From: an uncultured cyanobacterium
GTDB taxonomy: Bacteria > Cyanobacteriota > Cyanobacteriia > Phormidesmidales > Phormidesmidaceae
Direction of reading: 5' to 3'
Length of the DNA stretch: 5,370 nt
Assembly: GCA_938029995.1 (NCBI GenBank)
Contig: CALHGI010000080.1
Location: forward strand, 1 to 5,370
The notes beneath the pieces were generated by a model, which did not search any database, had not been told where the DNA came from, and was given only the letters and a program-made list of their open reading frames with translations. Both the position numbers and the translations under genes were made by a program. Numbering within the stretch: the stretch's first letter is position 1; the number at the start of each line of letters is the position of its first letter. This document shows positions 1-5,370 of the stretch, one piece after another.

Positions 1-2196
1 ATTTTCCCCAAGTACTTTTCGATTAATTTCTAACGATTTTAGTTGAAAAGGTTCGGCGTCTTCATAACGACCTTGAGAACGATATAAAAGGGCCAAATTG
101 TTCAAGCTGCTGGCCACATCCGGATGCTCGGCACCCAGCAGCTTTTTCCTCATCTCCAACGCGGCCACATACAGCGGTTCGGCGTCTTCATAACGACCTT
201 GAGAACGATATAATTCCGCCAAATTGTTCAAGCTGCCGGCCACATCCGGATGCTCGGCCCCAAACCTTTCCTTGGTGGCGATCGTCGCCTGGGCGGCCCA
301 GCCGATCGCGCCATCATATATTCCCTGGGCGTAGTAAAACATCGTTAGCCCACCAAAGGGCGAGAAAAAGTCTTCATCACTCAAACTGTCGGCCCAGCGG
401 TTAATCACCTCCGCAATGTGGGGCACCACCGGGGTCATGGCCTGGGTCACGTCCTGGGTGGCACTCTGGCCAATCTGCTTAGCCAGCCCCACCATCAGCC
501 CGCAGTAGCCCGTCTTCAGTTCTTCCCTATCCTTACGCTCCTCCAGCTTCGCTAAAAAGAACTCCCGCACCAGCTGATGCAGTTGATAACTGCCCGACCC
601 TAGCCGCTGCACCAAACTCAGCTTCAGCAGCTCCCCATCCCGCACATCCTCCAGCTCATCCCGGTCATCCTCTTCCACTGTCGCCACCACCAACCCCCAC
701 GGCATCGGTGCCAGCCCAAACAAACTCAGCCAGCAGGCCAGCCCCTGCCCCTCTTCACTCAGCTCCTCCCAGCTCAGCTCAAATGCCTCATACACCCCCA
801 GCTTTGCCGTCATCCCAGCCTGGGTCTGCTTAAACGCCTTTGCCTCTAGCTTTTTCCTCTCCAGCCGCTGCGCCAGCCGCTCCAGCGACAGATCCGGCTT
901 ATTCTTTAGAAAATACCCCAGCAGCTCCAACCCCAGGGGCAAATACCCCACCCGCTCACATAGGGCCTCGGCAATGGCCAATTCAGCATCAATGCGAGTA
1001 GTGCCAACCCCATCAACAATCTGCCGCAGCAGGTCCAGTGAGGCCCCTTTACTCAACAGATCCAGCCGAAAATCGTCTACCCCAGCCGCCAAGTTCTGCA
1101 ACCGCGTGGTCAGCAATACCTGAAACCGCCCATCCGTCGGCAACAGCCCGTCAATATCCCCATAGTCCGCCACATCGTCATAGATCAGCAGCACCCGCTC
1201 TCCAGCATCCTGCCGAGGCCATCGGCTCCACACATAGCGCACCTGGTCTACCAGGTCTCCCTCCGGTTGGGGCAACCCCAGCACCGTCACCGCAAAGTTC
1301 ACTAGCTGAGTCCCCACCTCCGCCCCGCGAGCGCTGAGCCAACACACCCCGCTGGGGTAATGGGTCTTATATTGCTGGGCATACTGCACCGCCATCTCCG
1401 TCTTACCGATGCCGCCCATGCCCTGCAAAGCGGTAATGGCCAAGGTCTGGCTGGTTTGCAGTTTTGCGTGCAGTGCTTTTAGCGTTTTATCTCGCCCCAC
1501 AAATGTGCGGCTTCCCCGCTCCTGCAAATTACTGGGAATCCCGGTCACATCTGGAGACGGGGTCGGCAATATAGTTTCTTCAGGCAATAGCTCCTGCCAT
1601 CGCCCATCCCGCTGATGAAACTGCCGTTGGGCTTCAATAATTTCAGGAATACACTCAGCAATGGTGCGTCCTAACACCCCACCCCCACCCATCAAAGAGG
1701 TCTCATCCCGAGTAAACTTGAGCATGCCACACACCTGCCCCGTCCCCCGGTGCAGCAAGGCTCCACCACTCATCCCCGGTAGCACATTGCCCAACGATAA
1801 TTGCAGATAAGCTGGCTCATCCCCCGTCGTTCCTTCCATGGTCAACAACGCCGGAATTCCCTTCCAGGGCGTGCCATCATCGTCATACCGATAGGGATAT
1901 CCAAAGGTGGAAATCTGATCTCCCACCTTGGGCACATCGGTACTTAGCAACACACAGGGCAACGCCTCCGATGGCTCAAACCGCAGCAGGGCAATATCTT
2001 TCTCGGCAAAAACTTGCTCCACGGTGGCGGTGGCATAGTCCTGCTTGTTTTTGTAATCGACTATGGCGGTGGCTGCCCCCCGTACTACATGTTCACAGGT
2101 CAGAATGTACCCCGGCGCAATAAAAAAGCCGGTGCCCACCTGGCCATTGTCAGGCACCGAAAGCTTGACCGTACATTGTTGTAGCAGTTCATCCAT
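1..2196 (-). CDS. Trypsin-like protease / NB-ARC ATPase / TPR sensor protein (STAND-type), 3' end outside window
   Basis: The frame is open from ATG at 2196 to base 1, giving 732 residues with no stop, so the C-terminus lies beyond the window. Residues 1-150 are a chymotrypsin-fold protease: GTGFFI then TCEHVV (His36), DIALLR (Asp67) and GMSGG (Ser143), so the triad is complete. A linker leads to FVGRDKTL (232-239) and an NB-ARC domain: P-loop GMGGIGKT (259-266), Walker B LLIYDD (336-341), LLTTR (361-365), the GLPL-like YLPLGLELLG (418-427), a winged-helix region (about 470-510) and an MHD-like LHQLVREF (539-546). From about 600 onward there are TPRs of 42-residue period (GAEHPDV at 646 and 688). 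Family knowledge: STAND proteins sense through superstructure repeats and release an effector, here probably proteolysis in the cytosol; no signal peptide is visible. The start is the first possible one after an in-frame TAA six bases upstream, and it has no Shine-Dalgarno sequence. It lies 87 bp downstream of the Trypco1 gene on the same strand, probably in one operon. The target and trigger are unknown. Confidence 0.93.
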   Translation of the reverse strand, partial: MDELLQQCTVKLSVPDNGQVGTGFFIAPGYILTCEHVVRGAATAIVDYKNKQDYATATVEQVFAEKDIALLRFEPSEALPCVLLSTDVPKVGDQISTFGYPYRYDDDGTPWKGIPALLTMEGTTGDEPAYLQLSLGNVLPGMSGGALLHRGTGQVCGMLKFTRDETSLMGGGGVLGRTIAECIPEIIEAQRQFHQRDGRWQELLPEETILPTPSPDVTGIPSNLQERGSRTFVGRDKTLKALHAKLQTSQTLAITALQGMGGIGKTEMAVQYAQQYKTHYPSGVCWLSARGAEVGTQLVNFAVTVLGLPQPEGDLVDQVRYVWSRWPRQDAGERVLLIYDDVADYGDIDGLLPTDGRFQVLLTTRLQNLAAGVDDFRLDLLSKGASLDLLRQIVDGVGTTRIDAELAIAEALCERVGYLPLGLELLGYFLKNKPDLSLERLAQRLERKKLEAKAFKQTQAGMTAKLGVYEAFELSWEELSEEGQGLACWLSLFGLAPMPWGLVVATVEEDDRDELEDVRDGELLKLSLVQRLGSGSYQLHQLVREFFLAKLEERKDREELKTGYCGLMVGLAKQIGQSATQDVTQAMTPVVPHIAEVINRWADSLSDEDFFSPFGGLTMFYYAQGIYDGAIGWAAQATIATKERFGAEHPDVAGSLNNLAELYRSQGRYEDAEPLYVAALEMRKKLLGAEHPDVASSLNNLALLYRSQGRYEDAEPFQLKSLEINRKVLGEN
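50..261 (-). repeat. Near-identical tandem repeat of 126 bp period inside the TPR-coding region
   Basis: Bases 50-135 and 176-261 align without gaps at an offset of 126 bp (42 codons) and by my count differ at 6 of 86 positions. Four of the six differences fall in two adjacent codons that change Ala-Leu to Ala-Glu in the first TPR helix. The sequence between and beyond the two blocks (1-49 against 127-175) has diverged. These are coding repeats of kinesin-light-chain-type TPR units, not a CRISPR array. The high DNA identity suggests recent duplication or gene conversion of TPR units. Confidence 0.9.
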
Positions 2197-2238
2197 GGGG
2201 GGTTAGCGTAGATGTCGGCGGGCGGACCTGGGGCCGGA

Positions 2239-2295
2239 CCCTAGGGGTTTTCTATAATTTTTCAAGCGGTAACGAGCGCATCCCTAGGGTTTTTC
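2239..2295. repeat. Direct repeat CCCTAGGGKTTTTC flanking the gap between the Trypco1 and protease genes
   Basis: CCCTAGGGGTTTTC at 2239-2252 and CCCTAGGGTTTTTC at 2282-2295 match at 13 of 14 positions and are 43 bp apart. Each contains the palindrome CCCTAGGG. The second copy carries the last codons and the TAG stop of the Trypco1 gene (minus strand GAA AAA CCC TAG), so the first copy looks like a duplicated gene end lying in the spacer. The function is unknown. Neither copy forms a strong hairpin with a T-run on the minus strand, so I do not call a terminator. Confidence 0.5.
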
Positions 2296-2598
2296 CCATT
2301 CCAGGGTAATCTCCAGGCTGGTCTTGCCGGTCCCCTTCGCCAACGCCGCCACCAAAAACCCTTCCTGCACCTCTATCTCCACACCAAAGGTCACACTGGC
2401 CTTGGTCGGTTGCGCCGCATTCACCGGCTTGGCAATGGCTTTTACAATACTCTCAATGGTGGATGTCACCCGCTCAAAGGACTTCTTTTCTCCCAAACCA
2501 CCGCCCACATCTCGCCGTCCTGGGGGCGCATCAACTTTTACATACACCGTCGAACCGTCATCTAGCTCTACGGGCACTGTCTGGGTAGAAAGGGACAT
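2284..2598 (-). CDS. Trypsin-co-occurring domain 1 protein (Trypco1, CU044_2847 family)
   Basis: This small soluble protein of 104 residues (106 if the in-frame TTG at 2604 is used) has no signal peptide or membrane segment. The N-terminal strand VPVELDDGSTVYVKVDAP, a glycine-rich turn (GGGLGEKK), a helix (FERVTSTIESIVKAIAKPV) and the C-terminal strands (KASVTFGVEIEVQEG, then SLEITLEWEK) match what I recall of the Trypco1/CU044_2847 family. Members are found as small proteins or domains beside trypsin-like proteases in predicted conflict systems. The next gene downstream encodes exactly such a protease, which independently supports the call. The molecular role is unknown: adaptor, inhibitor, chaperone or protease substrate are all possible. 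An AAGGA lies 20 bases before the ATG and 14 before the TTG, so the start is uncertain by two codons. The stop is TAG at 2286-2284. It is the promoter-proximal gene of the probable two-gene operon. Confidence 0.85.
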   Translation of the reverse strand: MSLSTQTVPVELDDGSTVYVKVDAPPGRRDVGGGLGEKKSFERVTSTIESIVKAIAKPVNAAQPTKASVTFGVEIEVQEGFLVAALAKGTGKTSLEITLEWEKP

Positions 2599-2714
2599 AT
2601 ACAAATCGGTAGCAACTTTCCTTGTTATAACGTTTCGATCGTTTTTCCCCTAACCCACTAGCAATATTTCGACAGACAGCTCCCAAGACAGATCTAACCC
2701 ACGGTTAAATGCAT

Positions 2715-2728
2715 GGGGCCATGGCCCC
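2715..2728. repeat. Perfect 14-bp palindrome GGGGCCATGGCCCC
   Basis: Each half is the exact complement of the other, with no spacer, and the symmetry stops at both ends. It lies about 117 bp before the Trypco1 start and about 108 bp before the CPBP start. A dimeric regulator site is possible, but so is chance in a GC-rich stretch. The ATG inside it does not open a plausible gene. Confidence 0.4.
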
Positions 2729-2787
2729 TATGACTTAATTGTAAAAGTCTGCCAAACATATGACTTCTGCCCCAACTATTTATGACT
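2729..2787 (+). repeat. Three direct copies of TATGACT upstream of the CPBP gene
   Basis: TATGACT occurs at 2729-2735, 2759-2765 and 2781-2787, with start-to-start spacing of 30 and 22 bp, close to three and two helical turns. All copies lie on one face-compatible register between the palindrome and the CPBP start, as expected for cooperative binding of a regulator. No known binding motif is recognised, and the copies are short enough to be coincidence. Confidence 0.35.
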
Positions 2788-2823
2788 AAACCAGCTGTAG
2801 TATCCAGGGTGCATCCGTTAGCC

Positions 2824-2828
2824 TAGGA
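2824..2828 (+). promoter_or_regulatory. Ribosome binding site (TAGGA) for the CPBP-GNAT gene
   Basis: TAGGA sits 7 bases before the ATG at 2836. The alternative in-frame ATG at 2866 (residue 11) has no comparable site, so this motif favours the longer protein. Confidence 0.5.
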
Positions 2829-2835
2829 CCCGTAA

Positions 2836-4899
2836 ATGCTGTTTCAACCGCATCAGGGCTACCCCATGCTACTGCGATCCAACCTTGACCGACTGCTCAC
2901 CTGCTTGGGCATTGTCGGGTTTATCATTGCCATCCTGTTTAGCCAGCAAGTATCTCCTAGCGCAGCCATTGACCTAAATGTCCCGCGCCAAACCATCTAC
3001 CAAACCGCTGAAACCTACCTAAAAAGCCATAATCAGCACAATTTTAGTCAATATCAGTCCGTTCAGCGCTTTAGTGAAGACTGGATGGCATCGGTTTATT
3101 TACAACAAACCCAGGGCATTGCCGAAACCAATCGCCTAATTAAGGAAAAAAACCTACCAATTTATCATTGGGATCTCCGCTGGTTTAAACCTTCCCAGCA
3201 AGAGGAATTTTATATGTCGGTGGCGACAACGGGCGACATTATCAGCTATCAACACATATTGCCCGAAACCGCTGCGGGGGCTGAGCTTTCCCTGGACGCG
3301 GCCAAAGCCATCGCCGCCGCCTACCTGGAAAATGAACAGGGATGGTCGCTGGCGGAATGGGAGGCCTTGGACAATTCAACCATTCAACGGCCCAACCGGA
3401 CTGACCATACCTTGCAATGGAAACGCAGGGACTGGTCCCTTGAGGGGTCTGAACTGCGCCTGACGGTGAGGGTGCAAGGGGACAAAGTCGACTCCTATAG
3501 CTATTGGCTCAAGATACCGGAAGCCTTTGGCCGCCAGTATCGAAAAACGAGGAATTTAGCCCGTTTCTTTTACGTCAACACCTCTAGCATTTTGTTTAAT
3601 GGGTCCCTAGGGGTGGCCTGTTTGTTTTACCTGATCGCCCTGGCCCGTGGACAAATCAACTGGCGCTCGGGCCTAATCCCGGCCTTGATTGTTTTGACGT
3701 TCACGTTGCTATCCCAGTGGAATACGCTGCCCCTGGCCAAATATTATTACAGCACCACTGAAAACTACTACCTGTTCTGGGTTCAAGCGGGGTTTGACAG
3801 TCTTTATAATGCGGTTGTTCGGGCCATGCCAATCTATTTTCTATGGATTGGGGGCCAACAGCTGGCTAAACGGGTGTGGCCCCAGCAAGACATGATTTTG
3901 CCGCGCCATCCCCACCGGATTGCGGCTTTTACCCAAGCCTATTGGCGGGGGCTAATGTTGGCGGGCATTCGCATGGCCTACCTGGTGGTGTTTTACTTTA
4001 TTGCCACCCATGTGTTCCAGGCATGGTCGCCCATGGGGGTCGATTATAGCAACCTGTTTTCCACGCCGTTGCCATTTATGAGTTCATTAAGGGGGGGCAT
4101 TGTCCCGGCCATTAGTGAAGAACTGGAAGCTCGGCTGGTGGGGATTGGCATTATCTTATTGATTTGCCGTCATCGGTGGTTGGCCTTGCTTATCCCCGGC
4201 GTTATTTGGGCCTTTGCCCATTTAGGCTATGTGACTGAACCCTTCTATTTGCGTGGCATTGAGCTGTCGTTGTCGGCTGTTTTTTTATATGGCTTATTCT
4301 TTTTACGGTTTGGTTTGCTGACCACCATGGTGGGCCATTGCACCTATAACAGTTTGCTGGGGGCCATGTTATTGCTAAGGGCCCAGGATACTTATTTGGT
4401 GGGTTCAGGGCTATTGGTAATTGCCATTTTGTTGCTGCCCCTGGGGCCAGGGCTGTGGTGCCGGTGGCGGCAACCGAAGGAATGGCGCACGGCACTGCAG
4501 CAGAACCGCCTGCCGTTAGTGCCTGCGACAGCGGCCGACTATGAACAAATAGGCTCCCTTCCCCTGGGTACCGTGACCTTGCCCCCCCTATCGGACGGCC
4601 ATGTCTTGCCCGCCGACTATGAAATCATGTGTCTAAAAGTATCGGATTCCGTTGTCGGTGTCAGCATTGCCCAGGTTGAATCCTCCACCCAGGCTGTTAT
4701 TCAAATGGTGTATGTAAGCCCTAAATATCGCCGTTGTTACTATGGCAGCCAGCTGATAGAGGCGCTGGTACAACGGCTGCGGGCGCGGGGGGTGGTGCAG
4801 GTGGGTGCGATCGCAAAAACCACCACCACCCAACACAAACAATTTTGGGCAAACCAACATTGGCGAACCATGCACACCGTCCTCCAAGCCAGAAGCTAG
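2836..4899 (+). CDS. CPBP family intramembrane protease with a C-terminal GNAT acetyltransferase-like domain
   Basis: The protein has 687 residues. A basic N-terminus precedes a membrane helix (about 22-38), then an extracytoplasmic domain (about 45-245) resembling the one before the catalytic core in long CPBP proteases, including the RPNRTDHTLQWKRRD stretch (185-199). Several membrane helices follow from about 250 to 541. The three CPBP motifs are present: EELEAR (Glu428, Glu429, Arg433), a variant of FxxxH with Trp458 and His462, and HCTYN (His501, Asn505). In the family these residues form the catalytic site of a type II CAAX-prenyl-endopeptidase-like membrane protease; the substrate here is unknown. 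Residues about 560-687 are GNAT-like: strands YEIMCLKV and VVGVSIAQV, then VSPKYRRCYYGSQLIEALVQRL (627-648) and a closing FWANQHWR. In the acetyl-CoA loop R-x-x-G-x-G/A the first glycine is Tyr635 and only Gly637 remains, so activity is uncertain. Basic residues after the last helix place this domain in the cytosol. Transcription diverges from the Trypco1 operon and converges on the WD40 frame. Confidence 0.9.
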   Translation: MLFQPHQGYPMLLRSNLDRLLTCLGIVGFIIAILFSQQVSPSAAIDLNVPRQTIYQTAETYLKSHNQHNFSQYQSVQRFSEDWMASVYLQQTQGIAETNRLIKEKNLPIYHWDLRWFKPSQQEEFYMSVATTGDIISYQHILPETAAGAELSLDAAKAIAAAYLENEQGWSLAEWEALDNSTIQRPNRTDHTLQWKRRDWSLEGSELRLTVRVQGDKVDSYSYWLKIPEAFGRQYRKTRNLARFFYVNTSSILFNGSLGVACLFYLIALARGQINWRSGLIPALIVLTFTLLSQWNTLPLAKYYYSTTENYYLFWVQAGFDSLYNAVVRAMPIYFLWIGGQQLAKRVWPQQDMILPRHPHRIAAFTQAYWRGLMLAGIRMAYLVVFYFIATHVFQAWSPMGVDYSNLFSTPLPFMSSLRGGIVPAISEELEARLVGIGIILLICRHRWLALLIPGVIWAFAHLGYVTEPFYLRGIELSLSAVFLYGLFFLRFGLLTTMVGHCTYNSLLGAMLLLRAQDTYLVGSGLLVIAILLLPLGPGLWCRWRQPKEWRTALQQNRLPLVPATAADYEQIGSLPLGTVTLPPLSDGHVLPADYEIMCLKVSDSVVGVSIAQVESSTQAVIQMVYVSPKYRRCYYGSQLIEALVQRLRARGVVQVGAIAKTTTTQHKQFWANQHWRTMHTVLQARS
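4807..4814. repeat. HIP1 octamer GCGATCGC
   Basis: This is a perfect copy of the highly iterated palindrome of many cyanobacterial genomes, lying in the GNAT-coding part of the CPBP gene. Related CGATCG cores occur elsewhere in the window, for example at 303-308 and 2636-2641. It supports cyanobacterial origin. Confidence 0.8.
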
Positions 4900-4950
4900 C
4901 GGGCACCTAGCGGGCCAGCCAGCAGGCCAGGAGCGGGCACCTAGCGGGCC
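4899..4950. repeat. 18-bp direct repeat GCGGGCACCTAGCGGGCC at the two convergent stop codons
   Basis: Exact copies lie at 4899-4916 and 4933-4950, 34 bp apart. The first begins on the last base of the CPBP stop codon, and the second contains the stop codon of the minus-strand WD40 frame. The sub-repeat CTAGCGGGC occurs three times (4896, 4907, 4941). Between the copies is a GGCC-flanked stretch. The unit does not match a mobile element I know. It could be a local duplication scar or a short intergenic repeat family. Confidence 0.75.
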
Positions 4951-4959
4951 GCCCGCTCC
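4930..4959. terminator. Possible bidirectional terminator hairpin between convergent genes
   Basis: GGAGCGGGC (4930-4938) pairs perfectly with GCCCGCTCC (4951-4959) around a 12-base loop, and a competing stem AGCGGGC/GCCCGCT (4943-4949/4951-4957) overlaps it. The hairpin begins 31 bp after the CPBP stop. There is no T-run on either side, and on the minus strand the stem includes the last codons of the WD40 frame, so classical intrinsic termination is doubtful. Confidence 0.3.
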
Positions 4960-5303
4960 CACAGCCAAGACGCCGACCAAAACCGCACAGCACCGTCCGC
5001 ACTGGTGCTCATCAGCATCTTGCCATCATCCCCAAACTCCAGCCCCCACACGGCGCTCCGATGGCCCTTCAGGGTCTGCACCAGCTGATGATTTTGCGTA
5101 TCCCATAGCTTCACCGTACGGTCATAACTACCACTCGCCACCGTCCGACCATCGGGGCTAAACGCCACCGAATACACCGCACGGCCATGGTCCGCAAACA
5201 GGCAAACGGGCTCCAACGTCTGCAAATCCCACAAAATTGCCGTCCTATCCTGGCTGCCACTCACCAGTCTTTGACCATCGGCACTAAACGCCAAATCCCA
5301 CAC
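4941..5303 (-). CDS. WD40 repeat protein, three C-terminal blades; 5' end probably disrupted
   Basis: Three WD40 blades of about 42 residues follow one another, each showing the GH or DH entry, the VAFSPDG-type strand and the WD exit: LQGHGRTVWDLAFSADG to LWD, DHGRAVYSVAFSPDG to LWD, and GHRSAVWGLEFGDDG to RFW. The frame ends at TAG (4943-4941), just after the last blade. WD40 blades build propellers for protein binding, usually of about seven blades, so three is a fragment. The frame is homologous to WD40 upstream of the GTG at 5303: it stays open to 5348 and includes the GH of the first blade (positions 11-12 of the open stretch). There is then an in-frame TAG at 5351-5349, and no ATG, GTG or TTG lies between. 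Starting at GTG would split blade one, and no ribosome binding site precedes it. Most likely this is the tail of a longer WD40 protein broken by a nonsense or frameshift change. Its parent may have been an NB-ARC-WD40 type sensor, but that part is not visible. Confidence 0.6.
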   Translation of the reverse strand: MWDLAFSADGQRLVSGSQDRTAILWDLQTLEPVCLFADHGRAVYSVAFSPDGRTVASGSYDRTVKLWDTQNHQLVQTLKGHRSAVWGLEFGDDGKMLMSTSADGAVRFWSASWLWERAAR

Positions 5304-5348
5304 CGTCCGCCCATGGCCCTGTAGCGTAATCTGCTTTATGGACCGATT

Positions 5349-5351
5349 CTA
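5349..5351 (-). other. In-frame TAG interrupting the WD40 reading frame
   Basis: Reading the minus strand in the WD40 frame, the codons before the TAG give QLAKFR and those after it give NRSIKQITLQGH, which leads directly into the first WD40 blade. The stop lies between apparently coding sequence and the blade. The window ends 19 bases further on, so it cannot be told whether the parent gene reads in this frame or another. Confidence 0.5.
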
Positions 5352-5370
5352 ACGAAATTTGGCAAGTTGA

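Larger units (their letters stand above)
2605..2835. promoter_or_regulatory. Divergent intergenic control region between the Trypco1 operon and the CPBP-GNAT gene
   Basis: The two flanking genes are transcribed away from each other, so both promoters must lie here or in the adjacent coding ends. On the minus strand a TATAAC (2629-2624) is a possible -10 for the Trypco1 operon, but there is no convincing -35 at the right spacing. On the plus strand TAGTAT (2798-2803) is a possible -10 for the CPBP gene, again without a -35. A perfect palindrome and three short direct repeats described separately are the only clear structures. I see no RNA gene or extra open frame of quality here. Confidence 0.6.

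Noticed and set aside
50..261. CRISPR-like spaced repeats
   Set aside because: The repeat period is exactly 42 codons in an open frame and encodes TPR units; units are too long and spacers are coding.
1038..1615. Plus-strand open frames at 1038-1337 and 1409-1615
   Set aside because: They lie antisense inside the NB-ARC coding region, their proteins are low-complexity and Pro/Ser-rich or unlike any family, and the minus-strand frame has clear domain motifs.
2324..2653. Plus-strand open frame opposite the Trypco1 gene
   Set aside because: It is a mirror of the minus-strand gene, which matches a known family and fits the operon; this frame has no ribosome binding site and no recognisable domain.
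2605..2835. Consensus sigma-70 promoters, NtcA sites or a small RNA in the divergent region
   Set aside because: I found only isolated -10-like hexamers without matching -35 boxes, no GTA-N8-TAC site, and no stable hairpin with a T-run.
4930..4959. Strong intrinsic terminator
   Set aside because: The stem is good but there is no T-run on either strand, so it is kept only as a low-confidence candidate.
4202..4980. Minus-strand open frames at 4202-4495, 4633-4980 and 4721-4906
   Set aside because: They are antisense to the CPBP and GNAT coding sequence, where the plus strand holds all motifs; their translations show no family features.
4805..5161. Plus-strand open frame overlapping the end of the CPBP gene and the WD40 blades
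   Set aside because: It gives a Pro/Ser/His-rich low-complexity translation antisense to clear WD40 sequence.

Overview
The window looks like chromosomal DNA of a filamentous or colonial cyanobacterium. The signs are a perfect HIP1 octamer (GCGATCGC, 4807-4814), several CGATCG cores, and protein types typical of that phylum: NB-ARC and WD40 STAND-type sensors, kinesin-light-chain-like TPR arrays and a large CPBP membrane protease. The species cannot be named from the sequence alone.

Left part (1-2604, minus strand). Two genes lie head to tail. The upstream gene (2598-2284) encodes a protein of about 104 residues that I recognise as a trypsin-co-occurring domain 1 protein (Trypco1, the CU044_2847 family). 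The downstream gene (2196 to beyond base 1) encodes a large protein with an intact trypsin-like protease domain, an NB-ARC ATPase/switch domain and a C-terminal TPR array cut by the window edge. Together they look like a STAND-type biological-conflict (immunity or programmed-death-like) module. The TPRs would sense, the NB-ARC would switch or oligomerise, and the protease would be the effector. The small partner's role is unknown.

Middle (2605-2835). This is a divergent intergenic region of about 230 bp that must hold the 5' control regions of both flanking transcription units. It contains a perfect 14-bp palindrome and three TATGACT direct repeats, but no clear consensus promoter.

Right-centre (2836-4899, plus strand). 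A 687-residue membrane protein: an N-terminal membrane anchor, an extracytoplasmic domain of about 200 residues, a polytopic CPBP (Abi/CAAX-like) protease core with its three motifs, and a C-terminal cytosolic GNAT acetyltransferase-like domain whose acetyl-CoA loop is atypical.

Right end (4941-5370, minus strand). Three WD40 blades converge on the CPBP gene. Their reading frame is cut by an in-frame TAG just upstream of the first blade, with no sensible start codon, so this is probably the tail of a broken or frameshifted WD40 protein. The 41 bp between the two convergent stop codons is built largely from an 18-bp direct repeat and GC-rich inverted repeats.

The best candidate for an unusual system is the Trypco1 plus trypsin-NB-ARC-TPR pair. 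Whether the divergent CPBP-GNAT gene or the WD40 remnant belongs to it cannot be decided from this window.
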